Below, in pieces: positions 18,933 through 26,053 of a DNA stretch of 64,000 bases. The stretch lies in assembly GCF_002741035.1 (NCBI RefSeq), contig NZ_CP016808.1, positions 5,442,501-5,506,500 on the forward strand, read 5' to 3'. The notes under the pieces are model-generated. The model saw nothing but the letters and a program-made list of their open reading frames with translations, was not told the DNA's origin and ran no database searches. Numbering within the stretch: position 1 is the first letter of the stretch; every line of letters starts with the position of its first letter. This DNA is from Paenibacillus sp. BIHB 4019 (GTDB lineage Bacteria > Bacillota > Bacilli > Paenibacillales > Paenibacillaceae). A program made the translations under genes and the position numbers.

Positions 18933-19349
18933 TTAATATATAGTTAATTCAGATAGGTTTTCGAAATTAAATATGTCTTCTAACGTTTTAATACCAATCC
19001 TAACTTGATCTAAAAGTTCCTCTGGTGTTTCGTATCTTATGGCATTTTCGTAATCTTCTACTACTGTAAAGTACCATCCTCCTTGGGATATAGAAATTGA
19101 GTATTTTTTATCGTTATAAGTAAACATAATTTCATGTCCAGCAGCTATATCTTCTGATAAATTAATATAATTATAAATTGGAAATTCCTCCTTAGCAGGC
19201 ATCATATCAGTAATTATACTATACATACTATACCAATCTGATCGGGGTTTCGTTTTGGTCCAATCATAATCATGTCTATGAGGTGCTTTTGGATGGATTT
19301 TTTGATTACCATAATTTACGTTATTTTTATTGATTTTTGAAACATTCAT
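18933..19349 (-). CDS. Unknown protein, immunity-protein-like in appearance
   Basis: A 138-residue soluble protein, AT-rich codon use. The N-terminal 40 residues are His/Lys/Asn-rich (HPKAPHRHDYDWTKTKPRSD). The remainder has alternating strands (HEIMFTYNDKKYSISISQGG, WYFTVVEDYENAI) and a helical end with PEELLDQVRIGIKTLEDIF. The shape, size and lone occurrence in an accessory region resemble small immunity proteins of polymorphic toxins, but no toxin partner is nearby, so this is a guess. A terminator lies about 100 bases downstream. Confidence 0.55.
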   Translation of the reverse strand: MNVSKINKNNVNYGNQKIHPKAPHRHDYDWTKTKPRSDWYSMYSIITDMMPAKEEFPIYNYINLSEDIAAGHEIMFTYNDKKYSISISQGGWYFTVVEDYENAIRYETPEELLDQVRIGIKTLEDIFNFENLSELTIY

Positions 19350-19405
19350 TAGTCCTCTGTTTGAATAATATCTGATTTTAATTGTTAAAATTCATTTAAA
19401 ACTAA

Positions 19406-19624
19406 TCGATACTTGAGGAAATCCCTCCTGTAACTAATAATGAACAAGCTGGTTTTACTTTTGGATCAACAACGGAAGAAGTAAAAGAAATAATGGGGGC
19501 ACCAAATCGCGCCTCTCAAATCGGAATGTTAGATACATGGTATTATGGCAAATCCACTGTTACTTTTAACGATGGTATAGTTACTGGATGGAGTAATGAT
19601 GGAGATAACCTGCTGATAAAATAA
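19406..19624 (+). pseudogene. 3' fragment of a BamE/SmpA-like repeat protein gene
   Basis: A 72-codon open frame without a usable start. It encodes FTFGSTTEEVKEIMGAP, then WYYGKSTVTFNDGIVTGW, the pattern of small outlier-lipoprotein (SmpA/BamE-like) domains found at the ends of many Bacillales proteins. A TAA closes the frame upstream and there is no ribosome binding site, so it is the remains of a longer gene. Confidence 0.6.
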
Positions 19625-19670
19625 ACGAATTCATTGATCCATTTTTTTAGTACATATCTATATAAGAGAG

Positions 19671-19706
19671 GCTCTTCCAGCTTAATGAGTTGGCGGAGCT
19701 TTTTGT
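19671..19706 (+). terminator. Terminator after the BamE-like fragment
   Basis: GCTCTTCCAGC (19671-19681) pairs with GTTGGCGGAGC (19689-19699) with small mismatches, followed by TTTTT. It is the expected end of the lost gene's transcript. Confidence 0.6.
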
Positions 19707-19762
19707 GTACAAAAGTCTAAAATGCTTATGAAAGGAAATCCTAATGTTAGGAGGGATGAGCA

Positions 19763-20443
19763 ATGTGTGGTCGCTTTACAATTACGTCGAATTTAGAAGA
19801 AGTGGTTGAAGTATTTGATGTGGGGAAGACGAATTATGAATACATGAAGCGCTACAATGTAGCTCCAACACAAACGGTGCCAGGAATATTTTATAAAGAT
19901 GGGCAGCGGATCATGGAAGGATTTAAGTGGGGTCTCATACCGTTTTGGAGCAAGGATACAAAGATTGCGTATAAGACCATAAATGCGCGGGCCGAGGGGA
20001 TCGAGAGGAAACCGGCTTTCCGACACCTGTTGAAGCGAAACAGATTACTCATACCTAGTGACGGTTTTTATGAGTGGAGACAAGAGGAGGATGGGAAGCA
20101 GCCTTTTCGGTTTCAGTTGGAATCAAAAGCTGTCTTCGCTTTTGCTGGCCTCTATGACACATGGCGCAATGCAGATGGCGAAGAGGTACAAAGCTGCACG
20201 ATTATTACTACAACACCTAATCAGCTGGTATCGAAAGTTCATAATCGTATGCCGGTCATATTAACAGGTGAGGCTGCTGCCGATTGGATTGATCAAGATA
20301 TAGTAGCAACTGAAGATGTTCTAAGCTTCCTAAAGCCTTACCCAGCAGAGTTAATGATGAAATACCCCGTTTCGAGAGATGTAGGAAACGTTAAAAACGC
20401 TCATGAATCTTTAATTGATGAAATACCGCTAAATTCACAATGA
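19763..20443 (+). CDS. SRAP (SOS response-associated peptidase, YedK/HMCES-like) protein
   Basis: SRAP proteins form a covalent crosslink with abasic sites in single-stranded DNA through Cys2. The 226-residue protein begins MCGRFTI with this Cys. It also shows YNVAPTQ, WGLIPFW, NARAEGI, RLLIPSDGFYEW (catalytic Glu) and HNRMPVIL (catalytic His). GGAGGGATGA precedes the ATG by a normal distance. No LexA box was found upstream. A partial, broken second copy lies at 24228-24436. Together with ku and the ligase this makes a small DNA-damage cluster in the island. Confidence 0.93.
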   Translation: MCGRFTITSNLEEVVEVFDVGKTNYEYMKRYNVAPTQTVPGIFYKDGQRIMEGFKWGLIPFWSKDTKIAYKTINARAEGIERKPAFRHLLKRNRLLIPSDGFYEWRQEEDGKQPFRFQLESKAVFAFAGLYDTWRNADGEEVQSCTIITTTPNQLVSKVHNRMPVILTGEAAADWIDQDIVATEDVLSFLKPYPAELMMKYPVSRDVGNVKNAHESLIDEIPLNSQ

Positions 20444-20492
20444 AGATTGAAACAGCCCACCAAGTATCTGGTGGGCTGTTTCAATCTTCATT
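20439..20492. terminator. Bidirectional terminator, perfect 23-bp stem
   Basis: Arms 20439-20461 and 20470-20492 are exact complements around an 8-base loop, between convergent genes. The left arm includes the SRAP stop codon. Confidence 0.85.
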
Positions 20493-20542
20493 GTTAAAAC
20501 CAATGGTCCTGAAATTTATAAAGTAGATGCTAGACTTTATTA

Positions 20543-21268
20543 TTACTTTTCAAGCCAGCTTTCATCCCACAGTAAATATCCTTTACCATTTGCACCAGGT
20601 TGGCCCTTGAATTCAAGGATAAGTTCTGTAGTTCCTTTTGGAATATCAAGAGTATTAGTGACAACAGTGCCGTTGTTTACAGATCCTGTTGCAAATGTAC
20701 TTGTTTTAGTTCCGATACTATAAGTAGCATTAGTTCCTTTTGGGTCTTTAAAGCCAATGGAAATACCTATCTTTTTCGTTCCTTCTTTAATTTTAAAAGT
20801 AACCCCTTGGTTAGCTGAGTTGACACCTTGAACTACAAATGCGCTTGTATATTGAGTTTCTCCGAATAAAAGCTCATCTACATTATTCGTGATTCCACTT
20901 TCTGTATACGTTTTTACGTGCGATACATTGCTTGTATTAAATGGCTGCCTAGTAGCCTCTTGATCACCCGTTGATATGGATATAGACTGTGTATCGTTAT
21001 CCCATTTAATCTCTGCGCCTGTAGCTTCTGCAACTGAACGGAGAGGTACATATGTTGTTCCAGCATAACTTATTGGTTTAACAGCAGCGCCATTAGAATC
21101 TTTTGGATTCCAGGATTCTCCGTTCAAGATAAATTTAATACCATGATTCAGGTTGGCTTGTATTTTTTCTAGTGATCCAGCAGCCTGCGCTCCCATAGAG
21201 AACGAAAATACACATGCTGTTGCAACACCTGCTAAAAGCCATTTGTTCTTTGATTTCAAATTAAACAC
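20543..21268 (-). CDS. Secreted stalk-domain (copper amine oxidase N-domain-like) protein
   Basis: A 241-residue exported protein. A signal peptide (about 1-29, ending GAQAA) precedes one stalk domain: IKFILNGESW, then YAGTTYVPLRSVAEATGAEIKWD, the hallmark of PF07833, very common in Paenibacillus surface proteins. The C-terminal half is a beta-rich module ending in GYLLWDESWLEK that resembles a NPCBM/carbohydrate-binding sandwich, which I cannot confirm. Function is likely at the cell surface. AAGGAGTG lies just before the ATG on the minus strand. Confidence 0.8.
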   Translation of the reverse strand: MFNLKSKNKWLLAGVATACVFSFSMGAQAAGSLEKIQANLNHGIKFILNGESWNPKDSNGAAVKPISYAGTTYVPLRSVAEATGAEIKWDNDTQSISISTGDQEATRQPFNTSNVSHVKTYTESGITNNVDELLFGETQYTSAFVVQGVNSANQGVTFKIKEGTKKIGISIGFKDPKGTNATYSIGTKTSTFATGSVNNGTVVTNTLDIPKGTTELILEFKGQPGANGKGYLLWDESWLEK

Positions 21269-21430
21269 TCCTTAATATGTGGGTATAATATAAGGATTCT
21301 ACATTATTCCTGAATTTCCTTCTTTTATTTTGGGTAATTATAACTACTTTTTAAATTCGCAAGTGCTTGAGAACTGATATTTATTTGTGGTAACACAAAA
21401 TACAGTTAAATTAACTGGCGTATTTAGTTA

Positions 21431-21637
21431 TTATTTGTCTCCAAATCTGATTAGTTTAGGTTGTCGAAGTAGAGCGAAATCAGTAAATTCAAGTGCAGTT
21501 ATACGAGCTGGGAAGGGGACAGCAAGCAACAACATCAGTCCATTTCTTTTTTTAGCCGAATGGATTTTCTCATGGATGCTGTTGCATAAACTGCTGCAGC
21601 ACCTGCTTAGAAGCATTGTCCAATCCCTATTGTTTTA
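21431..21637 (-). pseudogene. Remnant of ATP-dependent DNA ligase C-terminus (duplicate)
   Basis: On the minus strand the frame reads GLDNASKQVLQQFMQQHP, a degenerate middle, then VPFPARITALEFTD and LLRQPKL-RFGDK. This matches the last 70 residues of the intact ligase at 25169-26053 closely. The fragment is fused at about 21629 directly to sequence that lies upstream of ku in the intact copy, so the rest of ligase and all of ku were deleted. Confidence 0.85.
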
Positions 21638-21704
21638 TTTTAGAGCGTGCATTTACTGGAAAGATATTCATTTAGCATAATAATCTGTATTGCATTCAGC
21701 ATGT
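21629..21704. repeat. Direct repeat upstream of agr operon 1
   Basis: About 75 bases starting ATTGTTTTATTTTAG and containing GTGCATTTACTGGAA and TGCATTCAGCAT. The same block, diverged at roughly a quarter of positions, is upstream of agr operon 2 (26913-26988). It is shared leader DNA of the duplicated block and may hold the agr promoter. Confidence 0.8.
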
Positions 21705-21803
21705 CCCCATGTAATGATGAGTTTAATAGATAAAGCGGTAGCAGACGTACCAAAGCCACTCACACCAAAGAAGAACTAGGGCTGTAAAGGGAGACGATGA
21801 AAT

Positions 21804-22466
21804 ATGTTGGAATTCATTTTATTTATGCTTTTCTCCATTGTTGAGGGTTTCGGCATTCTTTACTTAATGCTCAAGATTTACCGATACGATGCAGCAAGCT
21901 TTTATCCAGCACTAATTGTTGTAACGTTAATGAGTTTGCAAAGCTTTTTTTTGAGGGAGGAACTTTCGCTCGAAAGTATCGTGCCCGTTATCAATATTTT
22001 TGTGTTCGTAATATTTCTATCGGTCGTTATCAAGATACCTTTTTTTGCGGCATTAATTATTACTGGTTTGGGGTATTTTATTTTCGCCTCTATCCAAGGT
22101 GCGATTGTTAATACCATACCTTTTTTCTCATTGGCAGAGATTAAAGTGCATCCATATATAGGGTACTTGCTACAGGTCATCACAGCCGGGGTTAACCTTT
22201 CTATTGCCTGGGGACTAAACCGTATGCGAATTGGCTTTATGGAGAGCATCTCAGAAAAGATGCGTTTTCCTCATGAACAGAGAGTGGTCGGAGGTTTTAT
22301 CATTGTGATCTTGCTCGGATTCGGTTTTATACTCCACCAGCGGAGCGAGTTGTTAAATATTATATACTATTTCCTAGCAGCATTATTTTTCTTTGTTTAT
22401 TCGTACCTCAAGGAGGTTAAGCCCAATGGTGGAAACTATTTCGAGAAGACTAGCAATAAGCATTAA
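21804..22466 (+). CDS. AgrC-like membrane sensor without kinase domain (agr operon 1)
   Basis: A 220-residue integral membrane protein with about six to seven helices (from residues 1-24 to 188-207) and only a short basic tail. Its layout matches the transmembrane sensor half of AgrC-type histidine kinases, and it is the first gene of an operon with AgrB, AgrD and LytTR proteins. There is no histidine box or ATP-binding domain; the ORF ends after the last helix, inside agrB. It is a clear paralogue of the protein at 27140-27793 (compare LMLKIYR and LMFKIFR). AAAGGGAG precedes the ATG. A role as peptide receptor, or as a membrane anchor holding the LytTR protein, is inference. Confidence 0.75.
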   Translation: MLEFILFMLFSIVEGFGILYLMLKIYRYDAASFYPALIVVTLMSLQSFFLREELSLESIVPVINIFVFVIFLSVVIKIPFFAALIITGLGYFIFASIQGAIVNTIPFFSLAEIKVHPYIGYLLQVITAGVNLSIAWGLNRMRIGFMESISEKMRFPHEQRVVGGFIIVILLGFGFILHQRSELLNIIYYFLAALFFFVYSYLKEVKPNGGNYFEKTSNKH

Positions 22467-22974
22467 ATCAGTCGTTCCGGAGCATCCAGCGTCGGTAGCT
22501 CGCTTGCAATACGCTTTGTCGTTTATCTTAAACGCTTTATTTATAATTACAGGTGCGCTGCTCATATCCTTTTTCACTGGGCGAACAAGCGGCGTTGTAG
22601 CAGCGTTGATATCATTTGCAATACTTAGGCAGGTATCCGGAGGCATACACCTAAAATCGGGCACAATGTGTGTCATAGTATCCGTAGGCGTGGCGACGGC
22701 ATTGTCTTTCACGCCTAACTTTCCGGGAAAAATGTTGGTGATAATCAATCTCTTAAATCTATTGATTGTATTAATGTTTTCACCAACAGACATAGAAAAA
22801 CAGTCTCGTATCCCAAAACGTTATTACCCACTACTTAAGCTTTTATCTGCCTTAATTGTATGTAGCAATCTGTTGATAGAATCGTCTATAATTGCATTAA
22901 CTCTGCTTGTGCAGTGTTTGACTTTAATTCTGGCGAAGGTGGTGAGTACCCATGCTAAAAAATCTAGTATATAA
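22426..22974 (+). CDS. agrB: AgrB-like autoinducer-peptide processing protease (agr operon 1)
   Basis: AgrB is a membrane cysteine peptidase that cuts the AgrD propeptide and closes the thiolactone or lactone ring. The 182-residue protein has several membrane helices and the motif LRQVSGGIHLKSGTMC, in which His and Cys are seven residues apart, as His77 and Cys84 are in Staphylococcus aureus AgrB. ATG 22426 is chosen because AAGGAGG lies just before it. It overlaps the upstream sensor gene by 41 bases and overlaps the propeptide gene by 23 bases, so all are co-translated. Confidence 0.92.
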   Translation: MVETISRRLAISIKSVVPEHPASVARLQYALSFILNALFIITGALLISFFTGRTSGVVAALISFAILRQVSGGIHLKSGTMCVIVSVGVATALSFTPNFPGKMLVIINLLNLLIVLMFSPTDIEKQSRIPKRYYPLLKLLSALIVCSNLLIESSIIALTLLVQCLTLILAKVVSTHAKKSSI

Positions 22975-23074
22975 ATTGGCTTCATTATTGGACGGCGCGG
23001 CTGTTTTTTCAGTAAGAACAGCAAGCTTCCTCTATGTCAATCAGCCAGAAACCCCAGAAGAATTGTTGAAATAG
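22952..23074 (+). CDS. agrD: AgrD-like cyclic autoinducer propeptide (agr operon 1)
   Basis: A 40-residue ORF starting inside agrB, with GAAGGTGGTGAG upstream. It has the AgrD layout: an amphipathic N-terminal helix (MLKNLVYKLASLL), a core (RTASFLYV) and an acidic C-terminal signal NQPETPEELLK. The tail aligns without gaps to AgrD tails, for example S. aureus DEVEVPKEL and Clostridium YQPEEPKSL. The residue five before the tail, where others have Cys, is Ser, so the predicted ring is SFLYV closed as a serine lactone. Serine rings are known in some staphylococci. No Cys occurs in the peptide. The N-terminal trimming point is not predictable. Confidence 0.85.
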   Translation: MLKNLVYKLASLLDGAAVFSVRTASFLYVNQPETPEELLK

Positions 23075-23086
23075 CGGTGAACATCC

Positions 23087-23482
23087 ATGCACTTATTCAC
23101 GATTGATACGTTGACCGTCTCCAAGGACGAGTTAGGCACATTAGGTCTAGTTTCTGTTAAGGTACAGGACATTATAATTATTAAATCCTTATCGGAAAAG
23201 AAACGCATAATCATACACACTCTGACGGATGTTTACTATACTATGGGTACTCTTGTATACTGGGAAACGGCGCTTAACAGCAGCGGGTACAATTTCCTTG
23301 TGCTCGATCGTTCAGAAATGATTAATCAAGATAAGGTAATATTGCTGAATCCCAAAACAGGAGATGCTTACTTTGAAAGGTTTGTTAATAAACAATCTAA
23401 AAAATGCGGCGTAGCATACCATAGAGTCAAAGATTTTGTCGAATTTATGCTGAAGTACAATCCGGAAATTCAACTAATGTAG
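23087..23482 (+). CDS. Stand-alone LytTR DNA-binding regulator (agr operon 1)
   Basis: A 131-residue protein that is almost entirely a LytTR domain: KVQDIIIIKSLSEKKRIIIH, TLTDVYYTMGTLVYWETAL, and SEMINQDKVILL correspond to the successive strands and the asparagine-containing loop of AgrA/LytR DNA-binding domains. There is no receiver domain, so it cannot be activated by phosphotransfer in the way AgrA is. It starts 12 bases after agrD, with only a weak CGGTGA ribosome site. Likely targets are the CGACA repeats at 23550 (inference). The partner is probably the membrane protein of the same operon. Confidence 0.82.
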   Translation: MHLFTIDTLTVSKDELGTLGLVSVKVQDIIIIKSLSEKKRIIIHTLTDVYYTMGTLVYWETALNSSGYNFLVLDRSEMINQDKVILLNPKTGDAYFERFVNKQSKKCGVAYHRVKDFVEFMLKYNPEIQLM

Positions 23483-23510
23483 CCCTTCCTACAGGAAAAG
23501 GGCTATTTTT
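23480..23510 (+). terminator. Terminator of agr operon 1
   Basis: TAGCCCTT (23480-23487) pairs with AAGGGCTA (23498-23505), followed by TTTTT. Confidence 0.85.
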
Positions 23511-23549
23511 ACGCGTTAAATTAACGTTCTTCATTTGTCAAGACTTATT

Positions 23550-23589
23550 CGACATAGTGCGACATAATTCACGATCGCCAATTTATATT
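23550..23589 (+). promoter_or_regulatory. Paired CGACA regulator sites with downstream -10
   Basis: CGACA occurs at 23550 and 23560, exactly one helical turn apart, both within TTCGACATAGTGCGACATAA, with CGATC at 23572. A TATATT -10-like hexamer starts at 23584. The same arrangement follows agr operon 2. I infer that these are LytTR-type operators for an agr-controlled promoter that drives the 135-residue gene. Confidence 0.55.
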
Positions 23590-23653
23590 TACTTCTTCCA
23601 GTAAGTCCCTGATAATACAGGTATAAGCCTATTACATCAGGGGGATACAGGTC

Positions 23654-24061
23654 ATGGAGATAGCAGAATTTGAAAAAAACACCGCATTTAAGTTTGCAGA
23701 GTTCAAAAAGAAATGGTCTGGAAGAGGAGCAATACGAACAACTTTTCGACTTGATACAGATTCAGCAGTCCTTGTCTTTGAACAGGATTTCACGAATTTG
23801 GAATATGATTTATTAGACTTTACAAAGTCTGAAAATCGAATGGACAAATATCTAAAAAGGATTGTGAATGTAATGACAGGGGACTTTAATCCTTTTCTCA
23901 ATTCGTTACATGAAGGTCTGCAAATTACGGCGATGAAGACGACTGTAGAGGGGCTGGCATTCAGGTATCAGATCACCACAATGGTGTTTAATAAAAATTT
24001 GCGACAACTCGTACTGTCTGATGATATAGACAAGAGTAGAATCTTACAAAGCACTAAATAA
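23654..24061 (+). CDS. Unknown 135-residue protein, candidate agr-controlled gene
   Basis: A soluble, charged protein with no signal peptide. Seen features are an acidic/basic N-terminus (EIAEFEKNTAFKFAEFKKKW), RTTFRLDTDSAVLVFEQDF strands, and a C-terminal part with FRYQITTMVFNKNLRQL. Sequence is like no family I recognise. CAGGGGG lies nine bases before the ATG. It is the only gene between the paired CGACA promoter and a terminator at 24100, so it is probably the output of operon 1; this is inference. Confidence 0.6.
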   Translation: MEIAEFEKNTAFKFAEFKKKWSGRGAIRTTFRLDTDSAVLVFEQDFTNLEYDLLDFTKSENRMDKYLKRIVNVMTGDFNPFLNSLHEGLQITAMKTTVEGLAFRYQITTMVFNKNLRQLVLSDDIDKSRILQSTK

Positions 24062-24099
24062 AAAAAGTTGGTGACTGAATGGTAAGAAGCCGGACCGAG

Positions 24100-24146
24100 C
24101 CGACACAACGACGCTGATAAGAAGCGTACTTTGTGTCGGTTTTCTT
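24100..24146 (+). terminator. Terminator after the 135-residue gene
   Basis: CCGACACAA (24100-24108) pairs with TTGTGTCGG (24131-24139) and an inner ACGC/GCGT pair extends the stem; TTTTC follows. Confidence 0.85.
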
Positions 24147-24147
24147 G

Positions 24148-24225
24148 CTAGATGGGGGCTAGCAAAAGGGTGGGATGGATAAACTGACGATCCACTTCCA
24201 GTGCCCGTGCAAATTCGGCTTGTGT
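24148..24225 (-). pseudogene. Fragment of an XRE-type helix-turn-helix regulator
   Basis: On the minus strand the sequence KMTQAEFARALEVDRQFIHP is an XRE-like HTH start, closed by a stop soon after. No upstream or downstream continuation is found; it is a relic of about 26 codons lying directly against the SRAP remnant. Confidence 0.5.
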
Positions 24226-24227
24226 CA

Positions 24228-24436
24228 TCTTTTATGAATATATGAAGCGTTACAATGTAGCTCCAACACAATTAGCTCCGGGAATATTTAATAAAGATGG
24301 GCAGCGCACTATGGAAGGCTTTAAAAAGGGGGGCTTACACCGTTCTGGAGCAAAGATGCTAAGATGGTATTTGAAACAATAAATGCCCGTTTTCAGGCAT
24401 CTACTTAAGCAGAATCGAATTCTTATTCCAAGTGAT
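24228..24436 (+). pseudogene. Broken second copy of the SRAP gene
   Basis: The sequence EYMKRYNVAPTQLAPGIF and KDGQRTMEGFK matches the intact SRAP protein residues 28-55. It then shifts frame (KDAKMVFETINAR), loses the AEGIERKPA segment, and ends as FRHLLKQNRILIPSD. The N-terminal Cys and C-terminal half are gone. It marks the left end of the second copy of the duplicated block. Confidence 0.85.
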
Positions 24437-24438
24437 CG

Positions 24439-25074
24439 ATGAAAGTGAATGTCATTGATACGCTACAAAATGAAGATGTATACGATTTTATTTTCGTTAC
24501 TGTGCGTTACGATCGATCCGAATCAGCGTTGTTTGCTCTAAAAGATAATCAAAGCAAAAACATAGTTACGATGACTGGTAATTCAATTGGATTTTCTTCA
24601 TGGCTGGATATCGTAGGGGATAGACTTTTACCAGCTTTTCCTGGTTTCGGCGGACAGATTAAAGATGGCGTATTGCATGCGCGATTTCCACCAAAGATTT
24701 TAGTGGCAACTGCATTTGGGGAAATTGATGGTGTAGTCACACATTCCGTATCAGACATTGCCATGTTGAGCGTTTTGCAAACAGCTAGAACCAGAAAAAC
24801 GGCACACCAAATAACAGTCACTTTTAAAGGCTATTTAAGGGCGATACAAAAATCTGGCGTTTCTATTGATCCAGCAATTCTTAAAATGGTGCTTAAATTT
24901 CCCAACTTCATTTTGGATCTATTCTTTATGATGTGGCAACGGACCAAGATGGTTCAGGATATGATGTTGCCGGATTATGCGGATAATGCGAACAATGAGA
25001 TTGTGCAGCTAAATAATGATTTATTGAAGTTTTTAAGTCAAAATGACACCGAATTGGAAATACATGCTCAGTGA
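24439..25074 (+). pseudogene. N-terminally truncated ketopantoate-reductase-like gene (ApbA/PanE family)
   Basis: A 211-residue frame that resembles the middle and C-terminal parts of ApbA/PanE-type reductases found in many Bacillales: DFIFVTVRYDRSESAL, KNIVTMTGNSIGF, RLLPAFPGFGG, and ATAFGEIDGVVT. The N-terminal Rossmann GxGxxG segment (about 70-100 residues) is missing and the frame starts right at the SRAP remnant junction with no ribosome site. It is therefore probably non-functional as a reductase, although the remaining frame is intact. Confidence 0.65.
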
Positions 25075-25168
25075 GTTTTACTGAAACATGAAGGTAATTT
25101 TATCTCTTCAATCGGGCATCAATCTTCTTTTTAAAACAGAGAGTTCTGAGGCCTAAAAGGTACTTTGG

Positions 25169-26053
25169 TTATGATTTGTCCCCAAATCCGAGTAGCTTAG
25201 GCTGGCGAAGTAGTCCGGAATCAGTAAATTCCAGAGCTGTTACACGAGCTGGGAAGGGGACTGAAAGCCACACAACATCAGATTTTACCATGCCAGGAGT
25301 TAGCTCTTTAAAAGGGCACTCCCCAGGGTGATCTACCATAAACTGATGAAGTACTTGCTTGGATGCTTGATCCAAGCCCGAAACATGCCCGATGTAACGA
25401 TTTTCATATCGCAGGACAAGGCTTGAAACAAGTCCATCCCGCAGTTTTATGCCGACGACGTCAGCGACTATCCGTACTTCTTTGCGTTTTTTAAACCAAT
25501 ATTGATGTTTTTTTCCCTCCATATAAGGGCTATCTAATCTTTTCGAAATAATTCCTTCCCATTCCCGTTCATTCAGCCAATTCCAAAGTGCTTGTCCATC
25601 GAAATGCAAATCGGTTACAAATAGTCGAGGCGTTTTCTCTGGAAATGAGGCTTTCAGTTTCTCAAAACGTTCTTTATAAGGGAGTTTGCGAATGTCCTCG
25701 CCATTCGAATTGATCATATCAAACATTACAAAAATAAGGCCATCATCGGGGATGCGTTTTCGCGCCCCTAACTTGGCTCTTTGAAAATTTGGGCGCACCC
25801 CATCGAAATAGGCGATTTCTCCATCCAATATACAAGGGCCAACGCGGATCGGCTCTAATAACGCCACTATTTCCGGGAAAGTATGATTACGCGGCTCCAA
25901 CCTTCGTCCGAATAGTTCCACCCTCCCTAAACCATCTAAGCGGACCAAAGTGCGCACGCCGTCCCATTTAATTTGATAACCCCATTCGGGGCCTTCGGGA
26001 ATAATGGAAGAGGTTATAGGAGCCATAGGGACAGAAGGGAGCTGCATGGTCAT
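25169..26053 (-). CDS. ATP-dependent DNA ligase of non-homologous end joining (LigD ligase domain type)
   Basis: Seals breaks bridged by Ku. The 294-residue protein is a stand-alone ligase with KWDGVR (about residues 29-34, nucleotide-binding Lys), LDGEIAYFDG, FVMFDM, EGIISKRLDSPY, WFKKRKE and a C-terminal OB domain. It lacks the polymerase/primase and nuclease domains of full LigD. The ATG overlaps the ku stop by four bases, so the pair is co-translated. The C-terminus duplicates in the remnant at 21431-21637. Confidence 0.92.
   Translation of the reverse strand: MTMQLPSVPMAPITSSIIPEGPEWGYQIKWDGVRTLVRLDGLGRVELFGRRLEPRNHTFPEIVALLEPIRVGPCILDGEIAYFDGVRPNFQRAKLGARKRIPDDGLIFVMFDMINSNGEDIRKLPYKERFEKLKASFPEKTPRLFVTDLHFDGQALWNWLNEREWEGIISKRLDSPYMEGKKHQYWFKKRKEVRIVADVVGIKLRDGLVSSLVLRYENRYIGHVSGLDQASKQVLHQFMVDHPGECPFKELTPGMVKSDVVWLSVPFPARVTALEFTDSGLLRQPKLLGFGDKS

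Noticed and set aside
19700..19763. LexA box ahead of the SRAP gene
   Set aside because: I looked because of the SOS link in the family name, but no GAAC-N4-GTTC-like site is present.
20543..21268. Toxin-like or enzyme assignment for the stalk-domain protein
   Set aside because: Only a signal peptide, one stalk domain and a beta-rich end can be seen; no catalytic motif.
22393..22426. Longer start for agrB of operon 1
   Set aside because: The frame extends 11 codons upstream, but AAGGAGG lies just before ATG 22426 and the extension would be inside the sensor gene without a ribosome site.
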